DNA of 64,000 nucleotides from Turbatrix aceti. Lineage: Eukaryota > Nematoda > Chromadorea > Rhabditida > Panagrolaimidae. Every line of letters begins with the position of its first letter. The first letter of the stretch is position 1. The DNA lies in assembly GCA_963969345.1 (NCBI GenBank), contig OZ017766.1, forward strand, positions 1,178,001 through 1,242,000, in the 5' to 3' direction. Made by a program: the position numbers and the translations under genes. The notes under the pieces were generated by a model. It did not search any database, was not told the origin of the DNA, and was given only the letters and a program-made list of their open reading frames with translations. Positions 1-10,130 of the stretch are shown here, piece by piece.

Positions 1-61
1 ATGTTGTTTTTGGTTTTCTGGTAATAATAAAATTTGATGGCATGTGAAAAAAAAGTGTCAA

Positions 62-195
62 GGTCAAAACAAGGTGCCGCTTTCGTGAGCGGCCGCTCAA
101 CTTTTTGGATGAGCGGAAGCTACGTTGAGCGCCCGCTTTCGAATCATTCCGCTCCGCCCGCGCTCGGGAGCGCGATGCAACACCTTGGGTCAAAA
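62..195. mobile_element. hAT-like MITE with 8 bp target duplication
   Basis: The element spans 70-187 (118 bp). It starts CAAGGTGCCGC and ends GCAACACCTTG, so its termini are inverted around CAAGGTG. The same 8 bases, GGTCAAAA, lie directly on both sides (62-69 and 188-195). An 8 bp duplication with CA..TG ends is the signature of hAT transposons; no transposase is present. The right end matches the termini of the MITE at 24774-24914. It lies in an intron or upstream sequence of the gene whose last exons follow. Confidence 0.75.
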
Positions 196-272
196 CACAA
201 AATTTTGGTCTACGGCAATTATATGCAAATAACAAAGTCAAAGTTGAACAATTGCGCATTTCCTCTCTTCAG

Positions 273-737
273 TCGTCAAATCGAACACGCAATCGGCGAA
301 GTTCGACGGTTGCGTCCTTCGTTCAACAACACAGACATGTCTGATGTAGGAGTTCCGACGAATGCACACTACCATTTCGAGGTACTCGTGGCCATCGAAA
401 GTCTGCAAGAGATTGTCCAGAATCTCAGCTACACAATCATGAGCATGTTTTCTTTTATCTCCGTCTATCTCCTCGTTCGTGTCGTCATAGCGGCCTCTTT
501 CCTCTGTAACATCAGCGATCCGAAGACACAGGTTTTTTGTTGCCGTAAAAAAGATTTATAAGAACATTGCAGAAACGTCCTGTCAAGCGCCAACATCGTC
601 GACATCAGCGCTCGGCGTCTTCACGTTTGCGTTCATCTAAGACCAAGTCCAAGGATGGCTCTTTAAAGCACCGCTCTGGGAAGGACAAGAAAAAGTCGAA
701 GCGGAAGGGACATAAAACGAAAAAGGACAACAAATAA
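273..737 (+). CDS. Unknown membrane protein, 3' exons only
   Basis: I do not recognise this gene. Two terminal exons are visible. Exon 273-531 follows a CCTCTCTTCAG acceptor and ends at an ACACAG|GTTTTT donor. Exon 573-737 follows ATTGCAG and ends in TAA. The splice is phase 0. The first exon encodes an amphipathic stretch (HYHFEVLVAIESLQEIVQNL) and then one hydrophobic segment rich in Ile, Val, Leu and Phe that could span a membrane. The second encodes a tail of about 54 residues very rich in Lys, Arg and Ser, ending KKDNK. An AATAAA poly(A) signal lies at 787-792. Earlier exons are probably left of the window, although an in-frame Met (MSDVGV) sits inside the first exon. The pattern suggests a single-pass protein with a basic, probably cytosolic or nuclear-facing tail; the function is unknown. 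Confidence 0.5.
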
Positions 738-1031
738 TGATTTGAATTGACTTTTCGTGGTGTGACGGTTCGAAACAAACGGTTGGAATAAAAAGTTGAT
801 CGAAATCTTCGAAACAAAAACTAGACGTACGTTGCAATTTTTTAAATATTATTCGAAAAATCGCTGTAAATTGGCTAAAAATGTGCCTTTGGCAAAAAAT
901 GTTCCGGACGACTTTTTGATCAAGTCTGACGCAAGGTGTTGGATTCTGTTTGTTTTAGGCAAGCAAGCAAGCATAGCTCGTAGGCAACATGTGTCGTGCT
1001 TCCTTTGATTTTACGTAGGCAAACATCCTGC

Positions 1032-1700
1032 CTATCGACTAGTGTTTATCTGATACCGTTTTTTTGATATCATGATCTGATCTGATACTTAAAAAAAGTA
1101 TCATGATCTGATACTGATATCAGGTTGAAGGAAAAAAAACGTGCCTGACTGATAGTAACCTGATATCAGGCTGTCTGATATCGTGATATCTGTCTGATAT
1201 GAAAAAATCCCACAAAATCTCAAAATTCAATTTCATTTGAATAAATAACATGCAATGTCGTCGTTTAGAAAAACTAGTAAAAAAAGTGAATCTTCAAAAT
1301 CTCTCAAGAGAATTTCTCCGGAGAATATCCGGAGATTCTTTCGGATAAAAAAAATTTCGCAGAAGATTTCAGTGTTCAAAATAAAAAATAACGAAAAAAA
1401 TGACGGTAAAACCTAGTTTTTATACTCCGGAGATTTTTTCACGGATTGTAATCTCTCCCGAAATTTTGCCACACTGCTTTAAACCCGCTTTTTGTTGTTG
1501 CTTCCGTTTTTTTGATCGAGATATCAGTATCATGATACTTTTTTCTGAGATCATGATACTGACTGATATTGATTTTTGCTATCATGATATCATGTTGACC
1601 TTTCAAAATTCTTGCCTGACTGATACTGATCTGATATCAGTATCAGTATCAGACCCTGATATCAGGCTAAACCTGATATCAGATAAACACTACTATCGAC
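1032..1700. mobile_element. hAT-like MITE rich in GATATC/TATCAG palindromes
   Basis: The element is 1040-1692 (653 bp). Its ends are TAGTGTTTATCTGATA and the inverse TATCAGATAAACACTA. The 8 bases CTATCGAC are duplicated directly outside (1032-1039 and 1693-1700), which fits hAT target duplication. Both internal flanks are dense in short palindromes such as TGATATCA and ATCATGAT, so the whole element can fold back. No transposase coding is seen, so it is non-autonomous. Confidence 0.75.
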
Positions 1701-1727
1701 ACAGGTTGTTAGGCAGCTGCTAACTAC

Positions 1728-2022
1728 ACAGGTGTTTAGCTAGCAGCTGTTAACGACACATCTGCTTGCTCTTCTCAAAAATTAGCATGCGCGACCAAGC
1801 AGGCGCTTGCATTTCTCACATTATTCTCCAAAGTTGGAAATTTGACTAGAAAAACTGCTTGCAGAATCGAACTTTTTTCCCTGTAAACTCCTTTTGTTTC
1901 ATTCTATGTCTTACTGTTCATTATTTTCCCAAAATCTCGCACACAGGTTGTGTCGAAAGCACATTCTAATTTTTGAAAAGAGCAAGCAGATGTGTCGTTA
2001 TCTAAGCACCTGCTTAGCAATC
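1728..2022. repeat. Inverted repeat, probable second MITE
   Basis: Bases 1753-1785 and 1966-1998 are inverted copies of 33 nt with a single mismatch (core ACGACACATCTGCTTGCTC). Weaker pairing continues outward to about 1728 and 2022. The GGCAAGCAGGTTGT-type words around 1700, 2040 and 960 hint that the element was larger and that the 1040-1692 element jumped into it. I could not define exact ends or a target duplication. Confidence 0.45.
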
Positions 2023-2125
2023 CATCGTTCCCTGACCGTTGGCAAGCAGGTTGTGTGCATTCAAATTTTTGTAGCAAACTATGCGTGTATGTGAATGGTT
2101 TTTTTTTTGTGACGCGTGCATTGAA

Positions 2126-2172
2126 TAGTGAATGCAGTGCAGGATCAGGTATTTAGTGCACTGCATTCACTA
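2126..2172. repeat. Perfect 16 bp hairpin
   Basis: TAGTGAATGCAGTGCA (2126-2141) is followed after 15 nt by its exact reverse complement (2157-2172). A run of ten G lies shortly after it (about 2209-2218). It could be a small foldback element; nothing ties it to a gene. Confidence 0.6.
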
Positions 2173-2372
2173 AATTTTGTAGTCTATATGTAAAATTTCA
2201 TTGATAGGGGGGGGGGGTTATTCTACACTTGAAAATCAAATGCTAGTGCGCGATGAAGGTGCAGCACATTTGCATGACTGGCTGAAGAGTCGCTCACGAC
2301 GCCGGACTATCTGCCTTCCTTTTTGCTTATGCTAGGAAGTAGCTAAGAAGTACGGGTCGTGGCAGACAAAAA

Positions 2373-2803
2373 ATGAGGAAGTGAGTCATTGCCCCGCACG
2401 AGCGCCATATCACTCATTTTTCAGATCGCCGAGCAGGAACAACAACATCGGAAAATCAAACAAAAAAAAGCGTCTCATATCTGATAATTTGGTTCCCCAA
2501 CCCGATGGAGCCATATCTCCGCCCCCACCGATGCCTTCACCGCCTCTTCCTCCTCCTCCTCCCCCTCCAGCCACCCCAGTCACTCCTGCACCAATGTCAC
2601 CGATGTCACCGATGCCCCAAGCGGAACAGCCGGCGGCTGCCGCCGGCCCCGATGTGAGTTGACTCAGCCTGGGAGACTTTCACAACCCAGTTTTGCAGGA
2701 CATCTACGCCATATTCAACTTCAAAGCGCCACCAGCTGTGGCCCCCAGTGTGCCGAAGGACGAAACGCCGAAAGATGTGAAAAAGAAAAAGAAGAAGCGC
2801 TAA
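2373..2803 (+). CDS. Small proline-rich basic protein of unknown function
   Basis: This gene is not recognised. The model has three exons: 2373-2380, 2425-2653 and 2699-2803 (113 aa). Introns are 44 and 45 nt, with TTTTTCAG and TTTTGCAG acceptors and consistent phases. The Met lies about 33 nt after a plausible trans-splice acceptor (TTTTTGCTTATGCTAG), which argues for this start, but an 8 nt first exon is unusual and an earlier exon is possible. The N-terminus is basic (KSNKKKRL). The middle is a proline run followed by a PMSPMSPM repeat. The C-terminus has a short hydrophobic motif (DDIYAIFNFKAPP) and ends in KKKKKKR. A poly(A) signal AATAAA lies at 2906-2911. The composition suggests a nuclear or RNA-associated protein. 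The sequence from 2804 to 3158 holds only this 3' end and the 3' end of the next gene. Confidence 0.5.
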
Positions 2804-3158
2804 AAGGAACCGCGCGGAAAAGAGCTCTTAAGAAGCATGCAAAATGCCCCTGGATTTTCTTTGCGGATGAATTTTGTAGATTAACTTTGACTCTTTGATA
2901 AACAAAATAAAATGTAATCCAAAAGTTGAAACTGACATGCGTGATTATAATGCGTGCACTTTTCGTGTCGAGAACCAACGCATTGGACATTTCGGGTCGA
3001 GAGTGCACGCTAAGTCATAGATGTAGGTACGATAAGTCAAAGAAAAGCTACGTTTTCGATAACAAAATATTTTTGAGAATTGTTCAAAAAAAACTTTAAA
3101 TGTATCAGCAATAAATTTACGAATTCACAAAATACAAAAAATTGTCAGTCGAAACAAT

Positions 3159-4039
3159 TCAGTATACACCCTTTCTCCGGGTGGCCGTAAACCTCTCCTC
3201 GTAAGCATCGTAGCCTGGCAGGCTCTGAAAGTCTCTTTCCTGGAACTTGTTACCGGTCATCGCGATGAGTGTGATCTGGCCGTTCCTGAGGAGGTCTTCG
3301 GTGAACGCCTGCTTCTGGAGTGCATTGTATTCGACGCGGAGAGTCTTGAGACGCTTTGCCTTGACGATGTTCGGGTTGAGCGAGGTCAGGGCATTCTGGT
3401 TGAGGATCAGGTCGGACGCGTGGACGTCACCGATCTCATCCGGTAGCTCGGTGATCTTGTTCTTGGTCGCATCGATGGTCACGACGAATGGCAAGTGGCA
3501 AAGGACAACAGGAAAGCTTTGAAAAGCATTGTTCGAGATATTGACCGTTTCCAGGGCTCGGCAGCCCACGAGCGTGTCCGGGAGAGCGGAAATCTGGTTG
3601 AAAGACACGTTCAGTACCTCGAGATTTTTGAGGTTGCCGAGATCGTCCGGCAACGAAATGAGAAGGTTCCGACTCAGGTTGAGTTGCTTGAGGGCGGCAA
3701 ATTGGCCCACAAAGTCTGGTATTATCTTGAGTTTGTTGGTCGAAACATCTACGGTTCGTATCAGCGGTGCTACCTCAAAAAATCAACTATGACAAAACAG
3801 TCTAAATTTTAGATGCGGCCAAAAAAGATTAAAACAGTCCAATTTTAACACCGCAAAGTCAGCATAAAGCCAAAGAACACAAAACCAACCTCAGTAATAA
3901 ACTCTGGGACTTCCTTGAGATTGCAACTTCTGAGCTGGAGTACACGAGTCTTTTTCGCAGTTTCAAGGTACTTTTGAGTCACCGCGCTGTTCGCCTTGCC
4001 AAAATGAAGGCCACCGGACTTGGATGAATCGTTTCCCAT
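3159..4039 (-). CDS. LRRC57: LRRC57-like leucine-rich-repeat protein
   Basis: There are two exons on the minus strand, 4039-3890 (50 codons) and 3773-3159, joined in phase 0 across a 116 nt intron (254 aa in all). The protein begins MGNDSSKS, a good N-myristoylation signal (Gly2, Ser6), as in vertebrate LRRC57. It then carries about seven leucine-rich repeats (for example LKQLNLSRNLLISLPDDL). It ends with the family signature GYDAYEERFTATRRKGVY, close to the vertebrate ending GYDKYMERFTATKKKFA. The length is slightly above the usual 239 aa. In the family the role is poorly known; it is a small membrane-anchored LRR scaffold. Its start is 243 bp from that of BUD31 on the other strand, so the two probably share a promoter. 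The acceptor of intron 1 is TTTTTGAG rather than the usual CAG. Identification is firm, function is not. Confidence 0.92.
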
Positions 4040-4282
4040 GAACTCTGAACCACGTAACCACAACCGGATACAAAATTCCGACAACAAACTTGAGAGTAAA
4101 AATCGACAGATGCGATGAGTGTCTGCATTTTTAAGGTTCTCGACGCGAATGTTTTTCAGCAAAGTCGAAAGTCAGAGTTTGTTTTCGATATTTTCGCGTC
4201 TCAAATTTCTTTTTCTTCTTTTCGCGTCTTTTGGCACCGTAGATGCGTTGTTTTTGATTTTAAAAGTTTTTTAGACCTCAAC
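4040..4282. promoter_or_regulatory. Shared divergent promoter region LRRC57/BUD31
   Basis: Only 243 bp separate the two start codons. A GTGGTTCAG site lies just before the LRRC57 Met, and GTTTTTTAG lies 9 nt before the BUD31 Met; both look like trans-splice acceptors. No TATA box is obvious. The bidirectional role is inferred from the spacing. Confidence 0.5.
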
Positions 4283-4842
4283 ATGTCACTGAACGTCAAG
4301 CTGCGAAGAGTACGCCGAAAGCCGCCCGAGGGATGGGACTTGATTGAGTCCACGCTCGAAGACTTTGAGCAGAAGATGCGCGACGCGGAGACAGAGAGTC
4401 ACGAAGGCAAGCGTAAAACCGAGACCGTTTGGCCGATCTTTAGGGTGAGTTTTTGATTGCTGCGTTACTTTTTTGGCCAAAAATTACTTTTTATGATTTC
4501 GTGCCTGGTTTGCCGTTTTTGTTGCTTTTTGACAAAAAACACTGCAAACAACTGTTTCAGATAACCCATCAACGCTCGCGGTATATTTACGACCTGTACT
4601 ACAAGAAGGAGGAGATCAGCAAGGAGCTCTACCAGTTCTGCCTGGATGCGAAGCTCGTCGACGCCCAACTCATCGCCAAGTGGAAAAAGCAGGGCTTCGA
4701 GAATCTCTGCTGTCTGCGGTGCATCCAGGTTCGCGACACCAATTTTGGAACAAACTGCATCTGCCGAGTTCCCCGATCCAAGATTGACGCCGATCGCGTC
4801 ATCGAATGTGTCCACTGCGGCTGTCGGGGGTGTTCTGGATGA
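4283..4842 (+). CDS. BUD31: BUD31/G10 spliceosomal protein
   Basis: Exons 4283-4444 and 4561-4842 join in phase 0 across a 116 nt intron with an ACTGTTTCAG acceptor (147 aa; the family is about 144). The N-terminus ([20 protein letters not shown]) and the centre ([18 protein letters not shown]) are hallmarks of the G10 family. The C-terminus keeps the cysteine clusters that bind zinc: CCLRC, NCICRVP and [13 protein letters not shown]31 is a conserved component of activated spliceosomes, part of the RES/Prp19-related group, and acts in the nucleus. It is essentially full-length with nothing missing. An acceptor-like TTTTTTAG 9 nt upstream of the Met supports this start. Confidence 0.97.
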
Positions 4843-5014
4843 GTTTACTTATCTTTGTCGGGGGTTTATTTGTTGGTTTTTGTATTTATGCACGTCGATG
4901 AAGTCCGATTGCACAAAATTGAGTTTTTTCGCACGCGCAGCTTTTTTTACATTTTTTTTCGTTTATCCGTAATGTTACAGTAATCTCGATTGTTCGGGCT
5001 ACGTGCCAACGGTT

Positions 5015-6169
5015 TCACTCGACCTTGGTTTCCTCGTGAAAAGACCAGACGCCCTGGGCTAGCTTTCGGACGTATTCAAGCGAGATGTTGAGCTTGAAGT
5101 ACTCGTAGAGGAAGTCGTAGTTGGAGCGGTTCCTGTAGACCGGGCCGTACGGGGCGAGCACCTTCTGAATCGCCCGGGTCGCCTCCATGAGGTGGTAGTG
5201 CGGGATCTGGCGGAAGAAGAGGTGGTGCGCGACGTGGCCGTCCGTGATGTGGTGCAGGAGCTGGTCCATGCCGAATCCATACGTCCTGTCGACGGTCTGC
5301 ATCTGGCCTCGGACGTAGGCCCACGTGCCTTCCTCGTAGACTTCGATGGAGTCCTCTCGGTGTTGGAGGTACGTCACCATCGTGATCCAGAAGCCGCAGA
5401 AGGACAGAGGCATGACGTAGTACTTGAAGAAGGTCCACGCGTTATACGAGCACATGTAGTAGGCTACCTGAAAAAAAACAATTTTACAGTTGTTTTTTCG
5501 AATTTTGTCTAAACGCACCCCAGCACAGAAGAAGCAAGCGAGGGTACTGACGAAGCACTGTATTCTCTCGGTTCTCGTGTGGAAGAGCTTAGATCCGGGC
5601 CAGAAGTGCGAGCCGTCGGGGATACCGACCAAGAGGTACATAGGGTGCCATCTGAAACCACTGCCGTCCCTGTCCGTCAACTTGGAAAAAACCCACGAGA
5701 TAAGAGAGCTGAAGGGAATCTTCTGCCAGTGCCGGGTAATTGGGTCCAAAAACTGCCAGTACTCCTCGGTGATCCACGGGTGGCCCTTGTCCTTGTCAAG
5801 GTGGGACGTGAATTGGTGGTGCTGGCGATGGGACTTGGCCCACGGCCAGAAGGGCACAAATAGCGGCGCGTGCGCAATGTGGCCACAGATGTCGTTGAGC
5901 AGACTCGAACGCGAGAATGTGCCGTGTCCGCACTCGTGGCCGACGACAAACAGCCCGAAGCCGACCATGCCGACCACCCAGTACCACAGAAGGATTCCCA
6001 CGATGCCCAGCGTGCTCTCGACGAACGGCACCGCCAAGTAGAGCGCGCCGAGTATGACAAAGTCCTGCGCCAGGTAGTACATCGAGACGAGCGCGTTTTT
6101 CTCGAAGCAGTGAGCCGGAATTGCCGCTCGCAGCTCATCCAGCGTCGGGACTTTCGTCGTTATCGACAT
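5015..6169 (-). CDS. fat-2: FAT-2-type delta-12 fatty-acid desaturase
   Basis: Exons 6169-5519 and 5467-5015 give 367 aa. The start MSITTKVPTL was chosen because ATTTCAG, a trans-splice acceptor, ends 2 nt before the ATG; the upstream in-frame Mets are then in outron. The three histidine boxes of membrane desaturases are present: HECGH at 78-82, HRQHH at 114-118 and HVAHH at 295-299. Four or more hydrophobic segments lie between them. Motifs such as GHPW, GIPDGSHFW and VTYLQH match nematode FAT-2/FAT-1. The enzyme should insert a double bond at delta-12 of oleoyl chains in the ER, giving linoleate; an omega-3 activity as in FAT-1 cannot be excluded from sequence. The 51 nt intron (5468-5518) has no stop and is a multiple of three, so retention would add 17 residues. 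A 12-16 residue insertion near 160-172 is not seen in FAT-2. Confidence 0.92.
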   Translation of the reverse strand: MSITTKVPTLDELRAAIPAHCFEKNALVSMYYLAQDFVILGALYLAVPFVESTLGIVGILLWYWVVGMVGFGLFVVGHECGHGTFSRSSLLNDICGHIAHAPLFVPFWPWAKSHRQHHQFTSHLDKDKGHPWITEEYWQFLDPITRHWQKIPFSSLISWVFSKLTDRDGSGFRWHPMYLLVGIPDGSHFWPGSKLFHTRTERIQCFVSTLACFFCAGVRLDKIRKNNCKIVFFQVAYYMCSYNAWTFFKYYVMPLSFCGFWITMVTYLQHREDSIEVYEEGTWAYVRGQMQTVDRTYGFGMDQLLHHITDGHVAHHLFFRQIPHYHLMEATRAIQKVLAPYGPVYRNRSNYDFLYEYFKLNISLEYVRKLAQGVWSFHEETKVE

Positions 6170-8148
6170 GACTGAAATGGACATGGACAATGGGATTTTG
6201 GCGGAAAATCGATTCTGGCACGAAAAAGTTTCGATCTTGAAAAAAATCTTCAAATAAAAAATCAATGATAATTTTGCAAAGTGGACAGTAATTTAATTTG
6301 TTGTAAAAACCGAGTCGACAGGCAAGAGACAATCTTTTAAAAAACTTTTCTTTGATGTACATGAAAGTGACTGCCTTTGTTAATTATTTAATTAATCAAT
6401 TGTCGTTCTCGTCCGAGTTCTTTGTGGTGGCGTGATTATTTTTAAAAAGAAATTGACCACTCAAAAAGAGACGCAACATTCAGAAATCCAAAAATCGGAA
6501 TGAACCGGACAAGGTCGAGAAATTGTACATTTAATCATATTTAAAAATGCATATTGTGCCCCGGGGTCAACGAACACACCTTCTCGGAGAACAAAGAACA
6601 AACAATTCACGTTCGAGTTCAAATGCAGCGCAGGTGTATCTATGTAGGAAAAAACCATGATAACGCTAAACCGCTCTTGTAAAGTCTCTCCAGTTAAAGA
6701 TCCGTGTAGACTGAGTGGTGTAGTGAAGCGCAGATGACACGGCACGTATCACTTTGACGTAGGGACTGGACTTGGGGGCAGTACAGCGCATAAGCGTACT
6801 TTGTTCTGGCTGTCAAAAAAAGTATACTAGACAGGTTTTTATCAGCAAATGGCAAGAAATCTCCACATTGTGGAATAAAAAAATACATTATGTACAAAAA
6901 TGTTTCATAGATACGTAAAAATTTGCGAAAAACGAACAAATATTGTTAGTTTTTGAAGATTCGACCAAATGCAAAGTTTCTCTATGTTAAAAAACATTGA
7001 ACAGACAAAATCTCAGACAGGCCAGGAGGAGGAGGCAATCGATGAGGAAGAGGTAGCGTGCGGCGCACTCTGCTCCCGCTCTCATATCGCGACCGAAAAC
7101 TGCCCGCCCCCTGCTAAGTTGGGTTATTCTTTGGCCAGACCGAGGTCACCTTCACTGCTCCCGCCGTCAATCAATCATCTCGACGGACGATGCCTTGCTG
7201 TCACTGAGAATGGTCTGATCTTGTCATATCGTGAAACAAACGTGAGAATGAACAGGATGCGCTACGCGTGCACCATCCAAGCAGGCAGGCCCCTGCGTGG
7301 CCACTGTCTCGCCTGATTGCGGTTCTTTTTTTCCACCAATTTTTTAATGCAAGTGAACTTTGATATGGAATAAGAAAAAAATTTATTATGACTACAAGAA
7401 TTGATGACTTATGCTTAAAAAAAATTGAGATTAAAAAACTGTTTTTATAATACTAGTTTTAAAATTTCCGGAGTATCGCATGCTCTAAACAATTCATTTT
7501 ACACAATACACTTTTTGTAACAAGCAGGAATTGGAAAACAGCCGTTTTTGTTTGCATACAAATACGAACGATTTTCAAATTTTCTTCAAAAAGTCTAACA
7601 TGATCAAACATCATTCAATTTTTTTTAATTGTGCAAATTTTTGTTCCCCAGAGTAGAAAAAATAAATAAAAATTTTGTAGTACACGTTTTCTCGTTTTGG
7701 GTAACAGTCTTCTAACACATTTTCCTTGCTGAATTTGATGCACCCATTTTTTGTGAACTAACATATTTAAATTATTTTTGTTTTTGAGAGCACAAAAAAC
7801 AAAGATACCGTCACTTTTTTGTCACACTTGGCAGGAATGCGAGAGCCGGCGCTTTTTAAAAACACCGATGAATGGAATGTCGAAACGAATGCTTTATAAT
7901 AAAACCGTGCACGATGATAGTTAATAGCTGTAGGAATAATTAATGAATAAAATAATAACAACAACAATTACGAAAAAAAATGAAAGCCAAAAAACTGGAG
8001 ATTGCACAAAAAATGATAGAACTAAACATTGGAAGAAGAGGCTAGAGGAGGCTGTGATATCTCGCTTCTCTTTGGTGAACGGTATTTGTGTATGTTTTGT
8101 GTTGGACAAAAATAGAATGAGTTAAAGCTGCTACAAAAAAGCGGAGGG
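6170..8148. other. Intergenic, no gene seen (2.0 kb)
   Basis: AT-rich sequence between the 5' end of the desaturase and the 3' end of the bZIP gene. The only GC-richer island (about 7020-7315) has an open frame of 115 codons with no recognisable motif and no convincing splice partners. The desaturase promoter presumably lies within the first few hundred bases. Confidence 0.5.
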
Positions 8149-10130
8149 TTACGGGGGAAGAAGTCGATGGTTGTTGGCCGCGATTATGGCCTTTAACTGC
8201 TCGAGCTCGTTGTTCAGCTTGAGCATCTCCTGCCTAAGCTCGCCGTTTTCGACCTCGAGTTGTTGGGATCGCTTTGAGCGATACTCAAACGCAGCGCGAC
8301 GGTTAGCACGGCATCGCTTCGCTGCTTCGTTGTTGCGTCGTCTTCGATCACGGTACTAAAAAATGCTCAAAATTTTAAAACTAACAAAAAAAATTTACAT
8401 AAAACTTTTATTTCAATGAGCAAAACTATTTTATGAAATTTTTTTCAAAGAATATTTTCTTAATCGTAAAAGTAACTTACTACACTTACCCTTTCAAGGT
8501 CATGACCACCACCCTTGATTTTTCCACTCCTTCTTGCCTCGTTGGGAGCGGCATCTGCGAGCGGTGGATCGCCTTCGCCTGGTTGGCCCTTGGCCGAGCC
8601 CGCGGCATGCATGCCGCTCGACGTCGCCTCTTCGACCGACCTCGGACTTCCGTGCGAGAGCTCATCGCTGCAGCTGCGTGTAGAATGCGGGGATCCGAGG
8701 CTCTCGCTGTCTGACTTGCCATGTGAAAAATCCCGCAGCGAAGACGTCGACGTCGTGGACATCGCAGACGAGTTGTTGGCATGCAGGTGGACTGCCAGGG
8801 ACGACAGATTGGCTTTGAGGTCGCTGGAGCTGGAATCTGAAGGGGGAGAGGCAGGTGTTGCCGCTGGCCCGGATTTTTCGTTTGCCAGTTGCTCAGTTCT
8901 GGATTGAGGGACGGTCGGCGACAATCGCGCGGACGACGACGACGTCGACGACAGCAAGGAACCCAGGATGGAGGGCTGCAGCTGGGGCGCGACAGGTTGC
9001 ATTACCGTAGCCGTTGTAGGCCTTGTGTGCGTTGTTTCCGGCATGGCATGCGCGAAAATCGTCTGCCTGGGCTCGTGAGCAAGGGGCAGTTGATTTATGA
9101 ACTGGATATGTGACCCCAAAATCGGTGGGAGCGTGAAATGCATGGACGTCGAAGGTCCCGTTGAAGGCATCGAAGAACCTGCCGAAGACAACGATGACCC
9201 TGCTGAAATCATCGAAGGTCCTGATGAAGACAGCGAAGAACCCATTGAAGACATCATAGGTCCCGTTGAAGACATCGTAGGCCCAGAAGGATTGTGCTTA
9301 AAAATTGAAGGCCTTGGGGGGCTAGGAGCAACAGCAGACAATGAATGAATACCACTGCTTTCAGGGAGTTCGGCAGGAACTGTCGCAGAAGCTTTTGGCG
9401 GGGCCGGGACCATCTCTACCACCGACGGCCTTGAGGAGTTCAAGTTGAACGGCTGGAAGGCAGACCGACTAGACATAAATGGCGTCGGCAAGGTCGACGT
9501 CCGAGAAAGAAGGGAAGGGCAGGGCGGGGGTGGTTGTGGCATCTGGGGTAGCATGCCAAAAGCCAGGTTTGCAGGTAGCTGGCCGGTAGCCGCGGCAAAC
9601 AGAAGGGAGCTCGTGGGATCAGAGCCTGTCTTGAAGGCTGCGGCTGCAGCCGCGGCGGCCATGGCAGCGTGATTGAAGTCAAAGGAGTAAAGCGGGTCCG
9701 GGAAGACCCCAGGTAAGGTCGGTGGCTGGGGAGGAGTCGGAGCCGAGGGTCCTGCTACGATCACTGATGTCGACGACCTCGGAGGTCCGATAGGGGTCGA
9801 GGGAGGAGGCTGGTCGGCTTCCCTCGACACGAGACGGGACTTCAGAAGATTGTTCTCGCGCGTGAGCTCCAGCAGGCGCTGCTCCATGGCGAGATCATTG
9901 AGACGGCGCTTTTCCCTAGATTTCTTGGCAGCGTCGTTGTTTCGCTTGCGTTTTTCGCGGTAGGATTCATCCTTGGCCTCGCTTGCAATGCTCGGACGGC
10001 GACTGCCAGACTCGCTCGATGTCGTGGGAGGAGACAGACTCGCCGCCGGGCCCTCGACCTCGTCGAGTGTAAGATCAGGCTGAGGCGAGCTCTGGCCGCT
10101 CGAAACGCTGCTCGACTCGAGGCCGACCAT
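8149..10130 (-). CDS. Transcription factor with two bZIP domains
   Basis: Exons 10130-8490 (547 codons) and 8355-8149 (68 codons plus stop) join in phase 0 (615 aa). bZIP 1 is N-terminal: basic region about 57-77 with the N-x2-AA-x2-SR signature (N65, A67, A68, S71, R72), then a short zipper (M82, L89, L96) cut off by a proline run. bZIP 2 is C-terminal and lies entirely in the last exon: basic region 548-570 with N-x2-AA-x2-CR (N556, A558, A559, C562, R563) and a full zipper of four heptads, L580, L587, L594 and L601. Both resemble the PAR/CES-2/NFIL3 group. The roughly 450 residues between are low complexity: Pro, Ser, poly-Ala and a degenerate SSxGPSM repeat, plausibly an activation or repression region. 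The start is preceded by a GCGTTTCAG acceptor about 50 nt upstream. It should bind palindromic sites such as TTACGTAA in the nucleus. Two complete DNA-binding modules in one chain are unusual. Confidence 0.88.

Noticed and set aside
5650..5700. A 41 nt GT..TTTCAG stretch inside the desaturase first exon
   Set aside because: Removal would shift the frame, while leaving it keeps the reading frame through all three histidine boxes.
9097..9348. Plus-strand open frame with an acidic EGPVEDI-like repeat
   Set aside because: It is the antisense shadow of the Ser/Gly/Met repeat in the bZIP protein; the minus strand has both bZIP domains and matching splice sites.
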